Part shown: positions 13,801 to 20,833 of the stretch, piece after piece
Position numbering within the stretch: position 1 is the stretch's first letter
Layout of the letters: each line of letters opens with the position of its first letter
Virus record (IMG/VR): IMGVR_UViG_3300047668_000237
Location: 1 to 21,606 of that record
Direction: 5' to 3' (one strand)
DNA length: 21,606 bases
Source: a virus
Notes under the pieces: model-generated
The model's database searches: none
Told to the model about the DNA's origin: nothing
Seen by the model: only the letters and a program-made list of their open reading frames with translations
Translations under genes and position numbers: made by a program

Positions 13801-16051
13801 AGAAGTCAGCATCTTCAGCTTCCATTTTTGCTTTAAGGTTTCGTAACTCAATTAATTTTTCTTGAGCATAAATTACAGATACTTCAACAGATCCACCAAG
13901 TAAAGTTGTTTTGTTTTTGACAACATCTTCATAAATATTGATACTTCTATTAAGTTCTACAAAGTTATGTAATGCTTGTAATCCTTCTCCGCCTTTTTCA
14001 AACATAATTTTTGCTAAAAGTTCTGCTTGTCGTTCAAACACTTCAACGACTCTTGGATCGTTAAGGCGCAATCTCATATAATTATCAACAGGAAGCCATG
14101 CAGAACCAGTTACATCTCCAACATTCCACATTCGAGCAAGCTGTTGTGAATAAACCCAAGCATCTTGTACAGGCCATTTACTCCAGCCTGGGCCAAGCTC
14201 ACCATTTCTACCTGCTTGCAATAAACGTAAAGCTAAATTGTCTACAAATGTTCTAGTAGGATTTGGTGCAGCTTCATATGGAAGTATAACTTCACGTCCA
14301 TCTAAATCTTTTAAACCTTCTTTTCGACGTATGTGTGCAATTTCAATATTGTTTGTAGCTTTATTGAATTGTGCTTTTAAATTAAGAGCATCGTTTAATT
14401 CTTTTCGTACTTGCATTATTTCTGTTTCAAGAGCAATATCAGCACTAGATGCTGGGAGTGCATCACCTTCAGATATTGGGAATCCATCATCATCAAATCG
14501 CATTACTGATGATTCACCATCATCTAAATAACTTTTGTAATTATTTATTTGGTCTTGATGGTTAATTAAATTGTTTAGATTAGTTTCTAATCCAGTAATA
14601 TGTGCATTAAAAAGATTACCTTTTTCAAAGTATGGGTCAACACCTGCGCTGCTGTATGGATCAATACCTTCTGGTAAAGATATCGGATCAAAGCCATCGA
14701 GATCTATATCGCTAGACATTTCATTCCAAAGACGTTGAGCTTCAGCAGTGTTGTCAGCGAATGAACGTTCTTGTCTTACAACAAAATCTATACCTTCTAC
14801 AGTTTCGTCAGGTAATCTATCTCCAAGTATTTCTGGAGTTTCAAGATCTTCTACTCCTTCACGATTAAGTTTTAAATCTGTTTTAAGTTCATTAGGTCCT
14901 GCATCTATATCTACAGGTAACTCACCAGATTCTAAATATTGAGGATTTATTTCTGCTTGACTTTCAGGAGACAGCTCATCTAAAAGTTTGAACCCAATAT
15001 TTTGTACTGTTTGTTTGTAAGTTACATACCCATTACTAGTCATAGCATCATTCACAGTTGGTATGTGAACTGTTTTTTCCCAGTTAGGATTCCAATCCCA
15101 CTTTTCGTAAAAAGCAGTATCTCTTTGTATAACTCTTTCTGGTTTGCCTTTACGGCCTGGTCTTCTAATTGGACCTGAGTCAAGGAAAGGACTAAAAGGA
15201 TTTCTACCTGATAACCCAACTGGCGTACCTTCTATAGTGCGCCCTGTTAAAGCTTGTTTTGCTTCAGCAAATGGTTGACCTGCCATATAATTTTGTTTAG
15301 CTAATTTGTTTGCGTAACTTGCACGAGCAGCTTTAGCTGCAAGGAATGCAGGATCACCAACAATATTTAAATTAAAATCTATAATACCGCTTCCTATTTG
15401 ATACCACTCAGTTGACATTTCTTGTTTAACTTCTTCAGGATCTAAAATGTTTGTAGATCTTAAAGCAAGTATTAAAGCTTGCCCTGAACTTCTACCATCT
15501 GTCATATTCCAAACAGTATTGTAAGTTTCCCAATCAAATAATATTGATTCTCCTGTTCCGTCACTAATCCGATTTTTGACTTCATCAATTATCATTAACG
15601 GATTTAATCCACTTAACCCTCCGTATTGTGGATTGTCTTTATAGAACTGATTATTTTCAGCAAGACCTATGTTGTATATAGTTGCTAAAGTCCCGATTGG
15701 TCTATCAACACCATTTTTGTATGTCCATTGCAATGCTTGCATTGATGGATCCCAAATAGCACCACCAGTTCTACGGGGTGTACCTAGTGCGCCTTCTTGT
15801 GGTAATGCTCCAATGACAGAACCAATTACACCTTCTGGTCCGAATGCTCCACCTATAACAGATTTTTCACCTGTTCCACTTAGACTGCTTTGTCCCATTA
15901 CATTGTCACGCCATGATTCCCAAAAAGAATCAATAGCATCAAAATCTTCATCAGGTAAACGTTTTATACCATCCCATACAAAATCACCTAGTTGAGCACC
16001 CATATCAAAAGGCGATCTTACAATTTTGTATAGCCTGCTACCAAAACTCAT
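7805..16051 (-). CDS. Giant multidomain virion (ejection-type) protein, 2748 aa, with ART-like module
   Basis: One uninterrupted frame takes up 38% of the window. Features in order: an N-terminal region with a Gly-rich stretch near residues 55-90; a long helical body; a segment reading YWKKSVLLTPRWQMVVNID followed by an Ala-rich hydrophobic helix (about 1120-1160), reminiscent of giant virion proteins of other phages; and a candidate ADP-ribosyltransferase-like module (about 1290-1450). That module has FHGA with His1332, GVSFSSGIDEAWDYAG (1366-1381) and LTEIRIP with Glu1434. Next are a basic RRRQRR cluster and a Gly/Ala-rich membrane-active helix (about 1676-1705), a PFLGAWTEV/SRWMG helix region (about 2238-2255), and a helical C-terminus. 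I infer an internal virion protein ejected with DNA, since it follows the portal and is grouped with a lysozyme. I saw no HExxH protease, helicase or RNA-polymerase motif. The ATG overlaps the previous stop as ATGA. Confidence 0.75.
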   Translation of the reverse strand: MSFGSRLYKIVRSPFDMGAQLGDFVWDGIKRLPDEDFDAIDSFWESWRDNVMGQSSLSGTGEKSVIGGAFGPEGVIGSVIGALPQEGALGTPRRTGGAIWDPSMQALQWTYKNGVDRPIGTLATIYNIGLAENNQFYKDNPQYGGLSGLNPLMIIDEVKNRISDGTGESILFDWETYNTVWNMTDGRSSGQALILALRSTNILDPEEVKQEMSTEWYQIGSGIIDFNLNIVGDPAFLAAKAARASYANKLAKQNYMAGQPFAEAKQALTGRTIEGTPVGLSGRNPFSPFLDSGPIRRPGRKGKPERVIQRDTAFYEKWDWNPNWEKTVHIPTVNDAMTSNGYVTYKQTVQNIGFKLLDELSPESQAEINPQYLESGELPVDIDAGPNELKTDLKLNREGVEDLETPEILGDRLPDETVEGIDFVVRQERSFADNTAEAQRLWNEMSSDIDLDGFDPISLPEGIDPYSSAGVDPYFEKGNLFNAHITGLETNLNNLINHQDQINNYKSYLDDGESSVMRFDDDGFPISEGDALPASSADIALETEIMQVRKELNDALNLKAQFNKATNNIEIAHIRRKEGLKDLDGREVILPYEAAPNPTRTFVDNLALRLLQAGRNGELGPGWSKWPVQDAWVYSQQLARMWNVGDVTGSAWLPVDNYMRLRLNDPRVVEVFERQAELLAKIMFEKGGEGLQALHNFVELNRSINIYEDVVKNKTTLLGGSVEVSVIYAQEKLIELRNLKAKMEAEDADFFNSVGTIVNENIKSIQADGYIDTTVDGITTRLEVGTFKFDAAIDELQDLTKIPWNAILSLRELYIKNILDAPEFAKGVGLFNPVNKYDEAFKGYTNVIEMAANEIKRTSHIPIVPRNMLPYLGPENRLGFKARTFFENSEKGNTAINSRALRITVEKVAQGIANWHNPDHALAQVERMFRDVSRVRGADNISILEKSGLNVDDIMIQFLNSTDNLQSMVKLFDEIVENLIDKLVDTFADIPHPIKNPRGLDTGAKIVNKQQVVEILRGDLSDAKRLYDEAADVAEAKTFGNADETTVPFVVDGATIERNIAISPSQLRDSSVIPRFDMYERLIEMVSGDYKTIINSDGVEELVHIGSKREVVRNARRQATMYWKKSVLLTPRWQMVVNIDSLLRTVATVGAAATASRIGDRIDNLRTRWLTKAGIDVDAVVEKELFETLQTIELDEGGLGPANAYDRIQIETRQLNNSIANLNKTDMSVRDYINNNRINMRDDNLRDAINAVDSDFFEPDVQGNELWTDFERFQTISNYTDDTLISPLSLENTNLVYPVVYYGGPAFDADMGTGVGIQSPQPAPIFGNSIFHGAYNAPSKMQSFVDNATGELILKPSSNFDGQQRGVSFSSGIDEAWDYAGRTKGGGPGARNSGLVFEINAEIIPEGMLDVEISTELEVSFLPGSKADTRGLTEIRIPAEDFRAIHIADKDTIDTIINKDIEEQTSLQNMSDEELAEAYIRTEENAEITEAYSDTGEFVPNNIYRTEINRRWQNILFERINEKRAGYDNQISALARAVTTSRWISNQGFENSNLIPTGDEIIETLIPRESGSTFKDEGAQLSDDILDVDSWIAGVDNTDIDLAKVDAEATPEMTRAIIENRLQRIERTSGQTGMATGQNVFVAAVNWYNKNHEMGTVGYEIPYEDFVKTIIDREYAQRRRQRRTGLATGAGLFFAGPAGAAAAGAIYNAYARGSLANAARKQISDSYGQQLQLEGWDMIKRMEDWERNLVVVRTLDVQDQRSIVKDLMNLDEDLAESLHKTLYPESVSMPDSWVPDLPSLMDEIDLAKWLGENAKDRREAANLLSIRADLVTDYQKNVVATFKSKNPETAGRFEQAATLLEESGYVSQHVGDTNLGNPWGDTPQVIAINERAVSANATKRQVWSDETTAQRESERYAGSYQYDILIPQESASFARAWNDFMDRHAGPSGPAGISPNRDFWRQFWLGKTNEQVIDWLRNEGQSVLNNLPEQYRSVEGIEALVVKTRFETQSLIPDLPEFARARLKLAQGIQVKWDVDIKPVLDLINKKQELFLKEVIDQNYLATDNGTFTLPGLGGLIQKVLRDAPDPLDYSFAAQQILNQNVVERLRNLEELKGSNATGLIDFGKTVTDSSFLDGVETISNIAKVKQVIDNVLDKAFENLTMVEDIVSRGTLYESLYEAQMAMELQPYRRGDGTYRLNGNDIEDLRARSRRKALKETKNVLYDLAERTRFEEVMSEISPFLGAWTEVTSRWMGIAAENPVFVARALRSWDIITAEDENGNSMFVFQMPGVLDADNPVLPEIFGRKIFGDLSMLANQQIDLSPKSASMIGALPTGGPIVNVVVTEVVMSAPNLMEIFDWLVPYGIAEGDNALLRIADAYTNSVVKNLTKKFGMDQDAMMKTKIRVSQDYLAQRFLNGESMPAPGKETDEFVEEVERRTQMIFGIKLLRSVAMPIAIQQQSPYYAILKDYWRKQDEIGLEEADDWLLEQHPELWASTGRIIANNGVRAGTLEGHINYERHEFWANLHGDVASGFITGKDGAVDVQFVANKAVQQIEAASGRRDYLPPEDVLKLSAIKIGWREYGVFRESLDERLRIKASAGGSVSLNAKDNFFEAEQLRTFVEELGAKNPQWLMEYASLGNVNKQKRILQAYRDFSDSGEFDYRVEMPYIEMFLNLHDSIAREMIKRSYGTSDKNYMQLSFRGNEDLRQRWDIGKMKILQYPDFSDIFDKYFSRMDTVMTGNLTKSLVRA

Positions 16052-16464
16052 TGCGACTCGTCATACTTAGTAGGAATAAAATTCTGTATTCTTCTAACAA
16101 ATCTTTGTAGATCTGGGTCAGAGTTTACGTTATTAGCTAATGCTAAAAATTGATGTACTACTGGAGCTAAAGTTTGAGATCTTTCTGGTGGAATATTTAC
16201 TTCAACACCTTCATAAAGTTCTTCAACAGATGTTTGAGTTATAACTTCATTAGGTCTTTCGCTAGGACCAAAGCCTTGACCTACTACAGGTTTTGATCTT
16301 TTTGGCCCCATGCTTGATTGAGCATTATTTGCATTAGGACTAATGTTGCTACCTTCTATAGAAGGCAAAGGCATTTGACTTTGTGCATCAAGCTGTTCTT
16401 GTTTTTTTCCATACTGTTGATTTTGTGCAGCAGCAGCAGGTTGCGTTTTGTTAGACCTTGGCAT
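16048..16464 (-). CDS. Small Gln/Asn-rich protein between portal and giant gene
   Basis: 138 aa from the ATG at 16462-16464 (MPRSNKTQPAAAAQNQQYGK). This start lies 1 nt after the portal stop and has AGGTG 7 nt upstream; a slightly longer in-frame start (MYK-) would overlap the portal stop and is less likely. Residues 1-65 are low-complexity, rich in Gln, Asn, Pro and Ser with basic residues, probably disordered. The C-terminal half is helical (SQTLAPVVHQFLALANNVNS, then LQRFVRRIQNFIP). Its stop overlaps the giant gene's ATG. No family is recognised. The position next to the portal suggests a head-completion, portal-associated or chaperone-like role for the giant protein; this is inference. 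Confidence 0.65.
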   Translation of the reverse strand: MPRSNKTQPAAAAQNQQYGKKQEQLDAQSQMPLPSIEGSNISPNANNAQSSMGPKRSKPVVGQGFGPSERPNEVITQTSVEELYEGVEVNIPPERSQTLAPVVHQFLALANNVNSDPDLQRFVRRIQNFIPTKYDESQ

Positions 16465-16465
16465 T

Positions 16466-18259
16466 TTATACACCTAACAATTCTTCTAATGAAGGAGTTG
16501 CAGCTACTTCTTCTTCAACCATTTGTTCTTCGACCATAGATTCTGCCCCCATACCTGCCATACCTAAACCAGCTTGTGCTTCAGGAGCCATAGCTTCAAC
16601 TTGTTCAGCTTGACGTTCTTGAGCTTCACGTTGAACTTTTTCAACAGCAGCTCCTAATTCCATTTTGTCATTAGCAACTAAATTCATTATGCGCGCTAAA
16701 TCTCCTGGAGGTATTACACCTTCAGCAGCTTGTTGCTGTATAGAAGATAGTAAAGCTTGCTCAAGTTGTTCTGCTATTACAGTGTCATGCTCAAACTCTG
16801 GATCATCAACTAAAGGATCAATCATCATAAACGATTTCTTTGACATAGTTCCCATGCCTACACGTTGACCACCGCTAATAACCAAGTTGTTTATGTCTGC
16901 ACCTGGATGCGAGTATGAAACAATATTATCTGTTGTCTCAAAATTGTCTTTAGGTTTATAGTCAACTCTGCCTTTAGCGTTTTTAGTATTTACATAAAAG
17001 CTTTGAGGACGATTACCGGCATACGTTTTTGCAATGTTTATAGCTAATTTGTTTTCTTCTTGTAAAGAACGAGCCATTACACGTTGAGATTCTTGAACAT
17101 TAAAATCTACAACTGCTGCAAGAACAGCGTCACCTCTACGTCCAGTACGAATGTTAGATGTTGACTCTCCACCAAACTCGGCAGGGATACCAGCAGTTAA
17201 ACGTTGTCCTCTTTCGAGACGGTCAATAGCTGGGTTAGTCATATACCCTGGTTGCATCTGTACATCTTTGATGTCACCACCACGGATAACACCAACTTCG
17301 CCAGTAAGCCCATCGGCAGGGTTAACAATCTGAGGAGTTTCTCCAGCACGGCCTACTAGCCACGTATCTGGGAACACACCTTTTTGTACTGCAATAACTT
17401 CAAGGGCCATAAGCCTAGCTTGCATTTGGTACATACCAAGTATGCCGTCAAATTGCCCTTGAGGCGCATCAAGACTTATGCGAGATGCAAACACTACAGG
17501 AGTTTCACCTAATCTATTAGGTATACGTTCTAACTCTACATTCACAACAGTAGGTGCAGAGTTTGTAGTTCCATATGTACTAAACTCTGTCGCTGTTGTG
17601 GCTCTGCTAGCAAAAAGAACAGTCTCTTCAGCGTCTAAGTATTCAATCAAATCAATTACTGTATCATTGTTCATTGCATCAGTTTTACCATCAGCTAATC
17701 CTTGCTGTTTTAAAATAAAAGCAGCTTCAGGATAATGAAGGTTAAGCCAACCGACGCTTCTTTCATATGCAAAGATACAATCTCTTGGACGTAAGTCTTG
17801 TGGACCAAACAATGTTGACGGATATGCAGTTAAAGGATCACGTACATGCCATTCAGGGCATCCAGTTTTAGGGTTATAAACTAATTGTGTACATGTTGTT
17901 GCGTAACCAATCAAATGTCTTGCACGTTTTGATAGTTGCAGATCCATTCGGCTGTGTTCCCACCACCCAAACAAAGCACGACGTTTAATAGAAGCATTAG
18001 TACGGGAACGTTTAACATGACTGTCAAGTGGGGGACAATGAATGTCAGGACTTGTTGAAGCTATACGCATAGCTGTCTGATCAAGACCTTGTGCTAGTAA
18101 GTTTGCTACAGCAGACTGTTCGTTGGAATCAATCTCTGGTAGCGGTACAACTATTTCCCCGTTATAATGATCTCTGAGCGTACGCATTCGTTGTTTAGCA
18201 AAGTTGTTGATGCTAACTCTCGAAGAATAGATAGCTAAAATTTCATCTACGGTCTTCAC
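16466..18259 (-). CDS. Portal protein
   Basis: 597 aa. The N-terminus is helical (MKTVDEILAIYSSRVSINNF) and leads into RMRTLRDHYNGEIVVPLPEI and NLLAQGLDQTAMRIAS, typical of phage portals. KRRALFGWWEHSRMDLQLSK and YATTCTQLVYNPKTGCPEWH follow, then a central strand/helix domain with LDAPQGQFDGILGMYQMQAR. The region AGIPAEFGGESTSNIRTGRR followed by AVVDFNVQESQRVMARSLQE matches the portal crown helices. The C-terminal 50 residues are acidic and Met/Glu-rich (MVEEQMVEEEVAATPSLEEL) and probably flexible. Family role: a dodecameric ring at one vertex through which terminase pumps DNA. The start is GTG with GAGGT just upstream. It lies 13 nt after the terminase stop, the standard TerL-portal order. 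Confidence 0.87.
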   Translation of the reverse strand: MKTVDEILAIYSSRVSINNFAKQRMRTLRDHYNGEIVVPLPEIDSNEQSAVANLLAQGLDQTAMRIASTSPDIHCPPLDSHVKRSRTNASIKRRALFGWWEHSRMDLQLSKRARHLIGYATTCTQLVYNPKTGCPEWHVRDPLTAYPSTLFGPQDLRPRDCIFAYERSVGWLNLHYPEAAFILKQQGLADGKTDAMNNDTVIDLIEYLDAEETVLFASRATTATEFSTYGTTNSAPTVVNVELERIPNRLGETPVVFASRISLDAPQGQFDGILGMYQMQARLMALEVIAVQKGVFPDTWLVGRAGETPQIVNPADGLTGEVGVIRGGDIKDVQMQPGYMTNPAIDRLERGQRLTAGIPAEFGGESTSNIRTGRRGDAVLAAVVDFNVQESQRVMARSLQEENKLAINIAKTYAGNRPQSFYVNTKNAKGRVDYKPKDNFETTDNIVSYSHPGADINNLVISGGQRVGMGTMSKKSFMMIDPLVDDPEFEHDTVIAEQLEQALLSSIQQQAAEGVIPPGDLARIMNLVANDKMELGAAVEKVQREAQERQAEQVEAMAPEAQAGLGMAGMGAESMVEEQMVEEEVAATPSLEELLGV

Positions 18260-18272
18260 AATTACCTCATTA

Positions 18273-20183
18273 TTATTCCGCTGTAGAAAGCCATGTAGGT
18301 CGCCATTGTTTAGTATTAACTATACTCGGTGTATGTAATTTTTCTAAGTTATGTTCAAGAAACCATTGTGCCATAACGCAATCGTCGGTGCGAGCACCAG
18401 TTCCTTCTGCATTCCATTTAGTTACTTCATTAACTAATAACAAAGAATGTGGTCTTGCTTCTGTATTTTGTTTTCCTGGTAAACGGATACGGCCTACTCT
18501 CCATAATGGTGCCAACATTTGCACACCGTATTTTGGATCTCCCTTATTTCTACTATGTGTGTAGTGTGGGATTAGTTGTACGTTCCTTAATGCGGCCCAT
18601 CGTCTGAAATGATCGTACTGCATAATAAACTTTTGTGCAGCATTTGCCTCAACTACCCAGTGAGTTATTGGTCTACCCATCTTATTAGTTATCTGCCACC
18701 AGTCTTCTGCTACTCCAGAGAAACATTGGTCTTCATGGCTCCAATCTAAGAACGCTGGAGCATCCATTTTGCGGCGATATGATTCTAATAGGTACCTATA
18801 CTCGGAGTTAGGGTTGTATGCCCAGCATTGTAAAGCCCAAAACTTAGATGGTGATGGGTCTGCTGTAGCTATAACAAACAAATCTTCTGATATACCAGGA
18901 GGTAACTCCCATATATCTCTATCATTGTCCCAACATCCAGGGTGTTCTACCCCATCTTTGCCTTTACCGCCTGAAACCCATAGCGGATCTACTAAAACAT
19001 TGGCTGGGTTTACGTCCGATTGCTGATACAGGACTTCAAATCGGTCTGGAGTTTGCGCTTTAACGTGTCTAAGTCGTCGCCACGGGAGTCTACGAGGGTA
19101 AAGTAGGCACCCTTCGGGCCATGGTGCGGCGTCAGGTTTGTGATCGCCTTTACAAAGTTCTTCATGATGCGATGGATATTTGAGATGATGGTATTTTCGC
19201 CATTCTTCTGGTGCGTCTTCGACAGCAATTTCTTCCTCAAGTTCTAGTTCGTCGGGCGGGGCGACTTTATCTAGAGCGTAACGATAGATATCGTCAGCGG
19301 ACATGCGCTGACCTTGAAGGATCAGCAGACCACCTGGCTCTAAACGTGTTTCAGCTACCTCGTCCCACCAACGACGCATATCTTCTCTGGAATCTGCGGA
19401 GCGCATCTTCCTCGGATCGTATACATCGTCCCAGATCACGAGATCGAATCGGCCTCCAAGGAAACCGGAGTCCATCCCGAATGCAGACCATGTGGGTTCT
19501 TTTTGAGATAACGGAACGTCACCTTGTTGTAATACAGTGAAAGCTTCAGATCTCCAGATTTCTGTTGAATCTGGTTTAAACATACCGAAGTCTTCTTGGA
19601 TCGTGGCTTCTGCGTCCACCGCTAAGCCTAAACGTACATCGTTTAGTTCAGCACGCACAGGATGTGCACGATCCAGTTCTGATCTTAACCTACGAGAGTA
19701 CCATTCGGCTAGTCTTTGTGACGAAGAACCAATCATGCCACGAATGGCACGGTTCCTAACAGTGGCCCATGCAGGTAAAACCTTTGCGAAGAAGGTTGAT
19801 TTACCGCAACCAGGAGGCGCATTGATAACAGCGTACTCTTCGTATTCTGTTTCCATAAGACGCATGATGCGTTCTGTTGCTTCTATCTGCCACGGTTGCA
19901 GGACAATGCCAAAATATCGCCGAGCAAAAATTTCTATATTGTCATATGCTGCTTTGGCTTCGGGTTTGAGATCTTCGTATGATGGGACGCCTGATGGGCC
20001 TTGTTTTCCTAGGGCTTCTTTTGCTGCGATAAAATTGCGTGGCGCTTTTTCGCCTTCAGCGTCTTTACATGCGTGGTATGATACTTGGCATTCTTTGGCT
20101 GCTGCATATATTGAATGTCCAGCGGTTCTTAATGCTAAGTATTGTGTCCATTTTTCAACGGTTGTTGCTTTGCCTGATGGCAT
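18273..20183 (-). CDS. terL: Terminase large subunit with HTH-like N-terminus
   Basis: 636 aa DNA-packaging motor. Residues about 10-45 (YLALRTAGHSIYAAAKECQV, then SYHACKD) look like a helix-turn-helix that would suit DNA recognition. The ATPase domain has Walker A APPGCGKST with Lys128, Walker B DLVIWDDV with Asp252-Asp253, and a coupling-type motif GQRMSADDIY near residue 290. The nuclease domain shows the expected acidic set: Asp442 in ATADPSPS, Glu512 in VVEANA, and Asp600-Asp601 in RTDDCVMAQ. Family role: it docks on the portal, hydrolyses ATP to translocate DNA and cuts the concatemer. The ATG has AAGGGA 6 nt upstream, overlapping the stop of the 40-aa gene. No separate small terminase gene is seen in the window. 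The central part (complement of 19081-19500) is about 52% G+C by hand count, well above the flanking sequence. Confidence 0.95.
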   Translation of the reverse strand: MPSGKATTVEKWTQYLALRTAGHSIYAAAKECQVSYHACKDAEGEKAPRNFIAAKEALGKQGPSGVPSYEDLKPEAKAAYDNIEIFARRYFGIVLQPWQIEATERIMRLMETEYEEYAVINAPPGCGKSTFFAKVLPAWATVRNRAIRGMIGSSSQRLAEWYSRRLRSELDRAHPVRAELNDVRLGLAVDAEATIQEDFGMFKPDSTEIWRSEAFTVLQQGDVPLSQKEPTWSAFGMDSGFLGGRFDLVIWDDVYDPRKMRSADSREDMRRWWDEVAETRLEPGGLLILQGQRMSADDIYRYALDKVAPPDELELEEEIAVEDAPEEWRKYHHLKYPSHHEELCKGDHKPDAAPWPEGCLLYPRRLPWRRLRHVKAQTPDRFEVLYQQSDVNPANVLVDPLWVSGGKGKDGVEHPGCWDNDRDIWELPPGISEDLFVIATADPSPSKFWALQCWAYNPNSEYRYLLESYRRKMDAPAFLDWSHEDQCFSGVAEDWWQITNKMGRPITHWVVEANAAQKFIMQYDHFRRWAALRNVQLIPHYTHSRNKGDPKYGVQMLAPLWRVGRIRLPGKQNTEARPHSLLLVNEVTKWNAEGTGARTDDCVMAQWFLEHNLEKLHTPSIVNTKQWRPTWLSTAE

Positions 20184-20192
20184 GTTGTCCCT

Positions 20193-20315
20193 TTACTGAC
20201 AAGATTCACATATGTCAGGATTTTCTAAACCGCATTCGATTGGGGTATCGTCTTCAAAAGGATCATAGCGTTCACCCATCATTTCTGTAGGGAGTTCATC
20301 AGATTCTTCTGCCAT
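20193..20315 (-). CDS. 40-aa acidic Cys-containing protein before terminase
   Basis: ATG (20313-20315) overlaps the previous TAA as TAATG; it stops at TAA 20193-20195. The sequence is MAEESDELPTEMMGERYDPF followed by EDDTPIECGLENPDICESCQ. It is strongly acidic, with three Cys at 28, 36 and 39 in a C-x7-C-x2-C arrangement at the C-terminus, which might bind metal or form disulfides. Its stop lies within the terminase ribosome-binding region, so the two are probably translated together. It is too short for length-filtered gene calling, but the tight packing on both sides argues that it is real. It could assist packaging; it is far too small to be a normal small terminase. Function unknown. Confidence 0.72.
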   Translation of the reverse strand: MAEESDELPTEMMGERYDPFEDDTPIECGLENPDICESCQ

Positions 20316-20794
20316 TACCAACTAAACCTTTGGTTCATAATTTCTTTTACAAAATCGCGTGGGTCTTGATTGAGGATATCTCGGAACGCATCTTTATGGT
20401 AGTGCATATCATCTAACTCGTTCCTAATTTCTTCGCCACTGTTTCTATCTAACTCGTCTATAAATTGTTCTACTTTTTCTAAACGTTCAGTTAGTTCTAC
20501 GTAGGCCCAAGTTTCTATCGTACTTAACCTAGTCTCAAAACCTTTAAGATCAATATCTTCTAACGTCCGCTCAATAGAATCAAGACGGCTAAGAACTACA
20601 GTAGGTTCCCCAATATCTTCCATATCTTCCTGCAACTGCACAATATCAATTGACAACGTGTTAATTTTGTTGGATACAGCGGCTGCGTTCCATACCACAA
20701 TACCTGAGATACTGGCCACAGTCATAATAAGCCCAAGAGTTAACCGGCTGATACGCACTTGTTTAAAGTCGTTACTTATATCATCTTCAGCCAT
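20315..20794 (-). CDS. Single-pass membrane protein with long coiled coil (possible lysis/spanin-like)
   Basis: 159 aa. A short charged cytosolic N-terminus (MAEDDISNDFKQVRISR) is followed by one membrane helix (LTLGLIMTVASISGIVVWNA, about 19-38). Then about 100 residues of heptad-rich coiled coil follow (INTLSIDIVQLQEDMEDIGE; LDSIERTLEDIDLKGFETRL; LTERLEKVEQFIDELDRNSG), and a Trp/Arg-rich C-terminus (RDFVKEIMNQRFSW). By the positive-inside rule the coiled coil is outside the inner membrane. This architecture fits an inner-membrane spanin or a lysis accessory protein, but no partner lipoprotein (lipobox) is visible nearby and no endolysin gene flanks it, so the role stays open. The start ATG has only a weak ribosome site. 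The stop overlaps the 40-aa gene. Confidence 0.7.
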   Translation of the reverse strand: MAEDDISNDFKQVRISRLTLGLIMTVASISGIVVWNAAAVSNKINTLSIDIVQLQEDMEDIGEPTVVLSRLDSIERTLEDIDLKGFETRLSTIETWAYVELTERLEKVEQFIDELDRNSGEEIRNELDDMHYHKDAFRDILNQDPRDFVKEIMNQRFSW

Positions 20795-20833
20795 GCTACA
20801 AGATCTTACACAAAAAAGTTATTTGCCACAACA

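Noticed and set aside
7805-16051. Giant protein as an N4-like virion RNA polymerase
   Set aside because: I looked for T7/N4-type polymerase motifs (R-x3-K ... YG and the catalytic Asp blocks) and saw no convincing set; size alone is not evidence.
19537-20199. 220-aa plus-strand open frame opposite terminase
   Set aside because: It lies wholly antisense to a terminase with intact motifs, is Ser/Arg-rich as expected of a shadow frame, and has no ribosome site or family resemblance.
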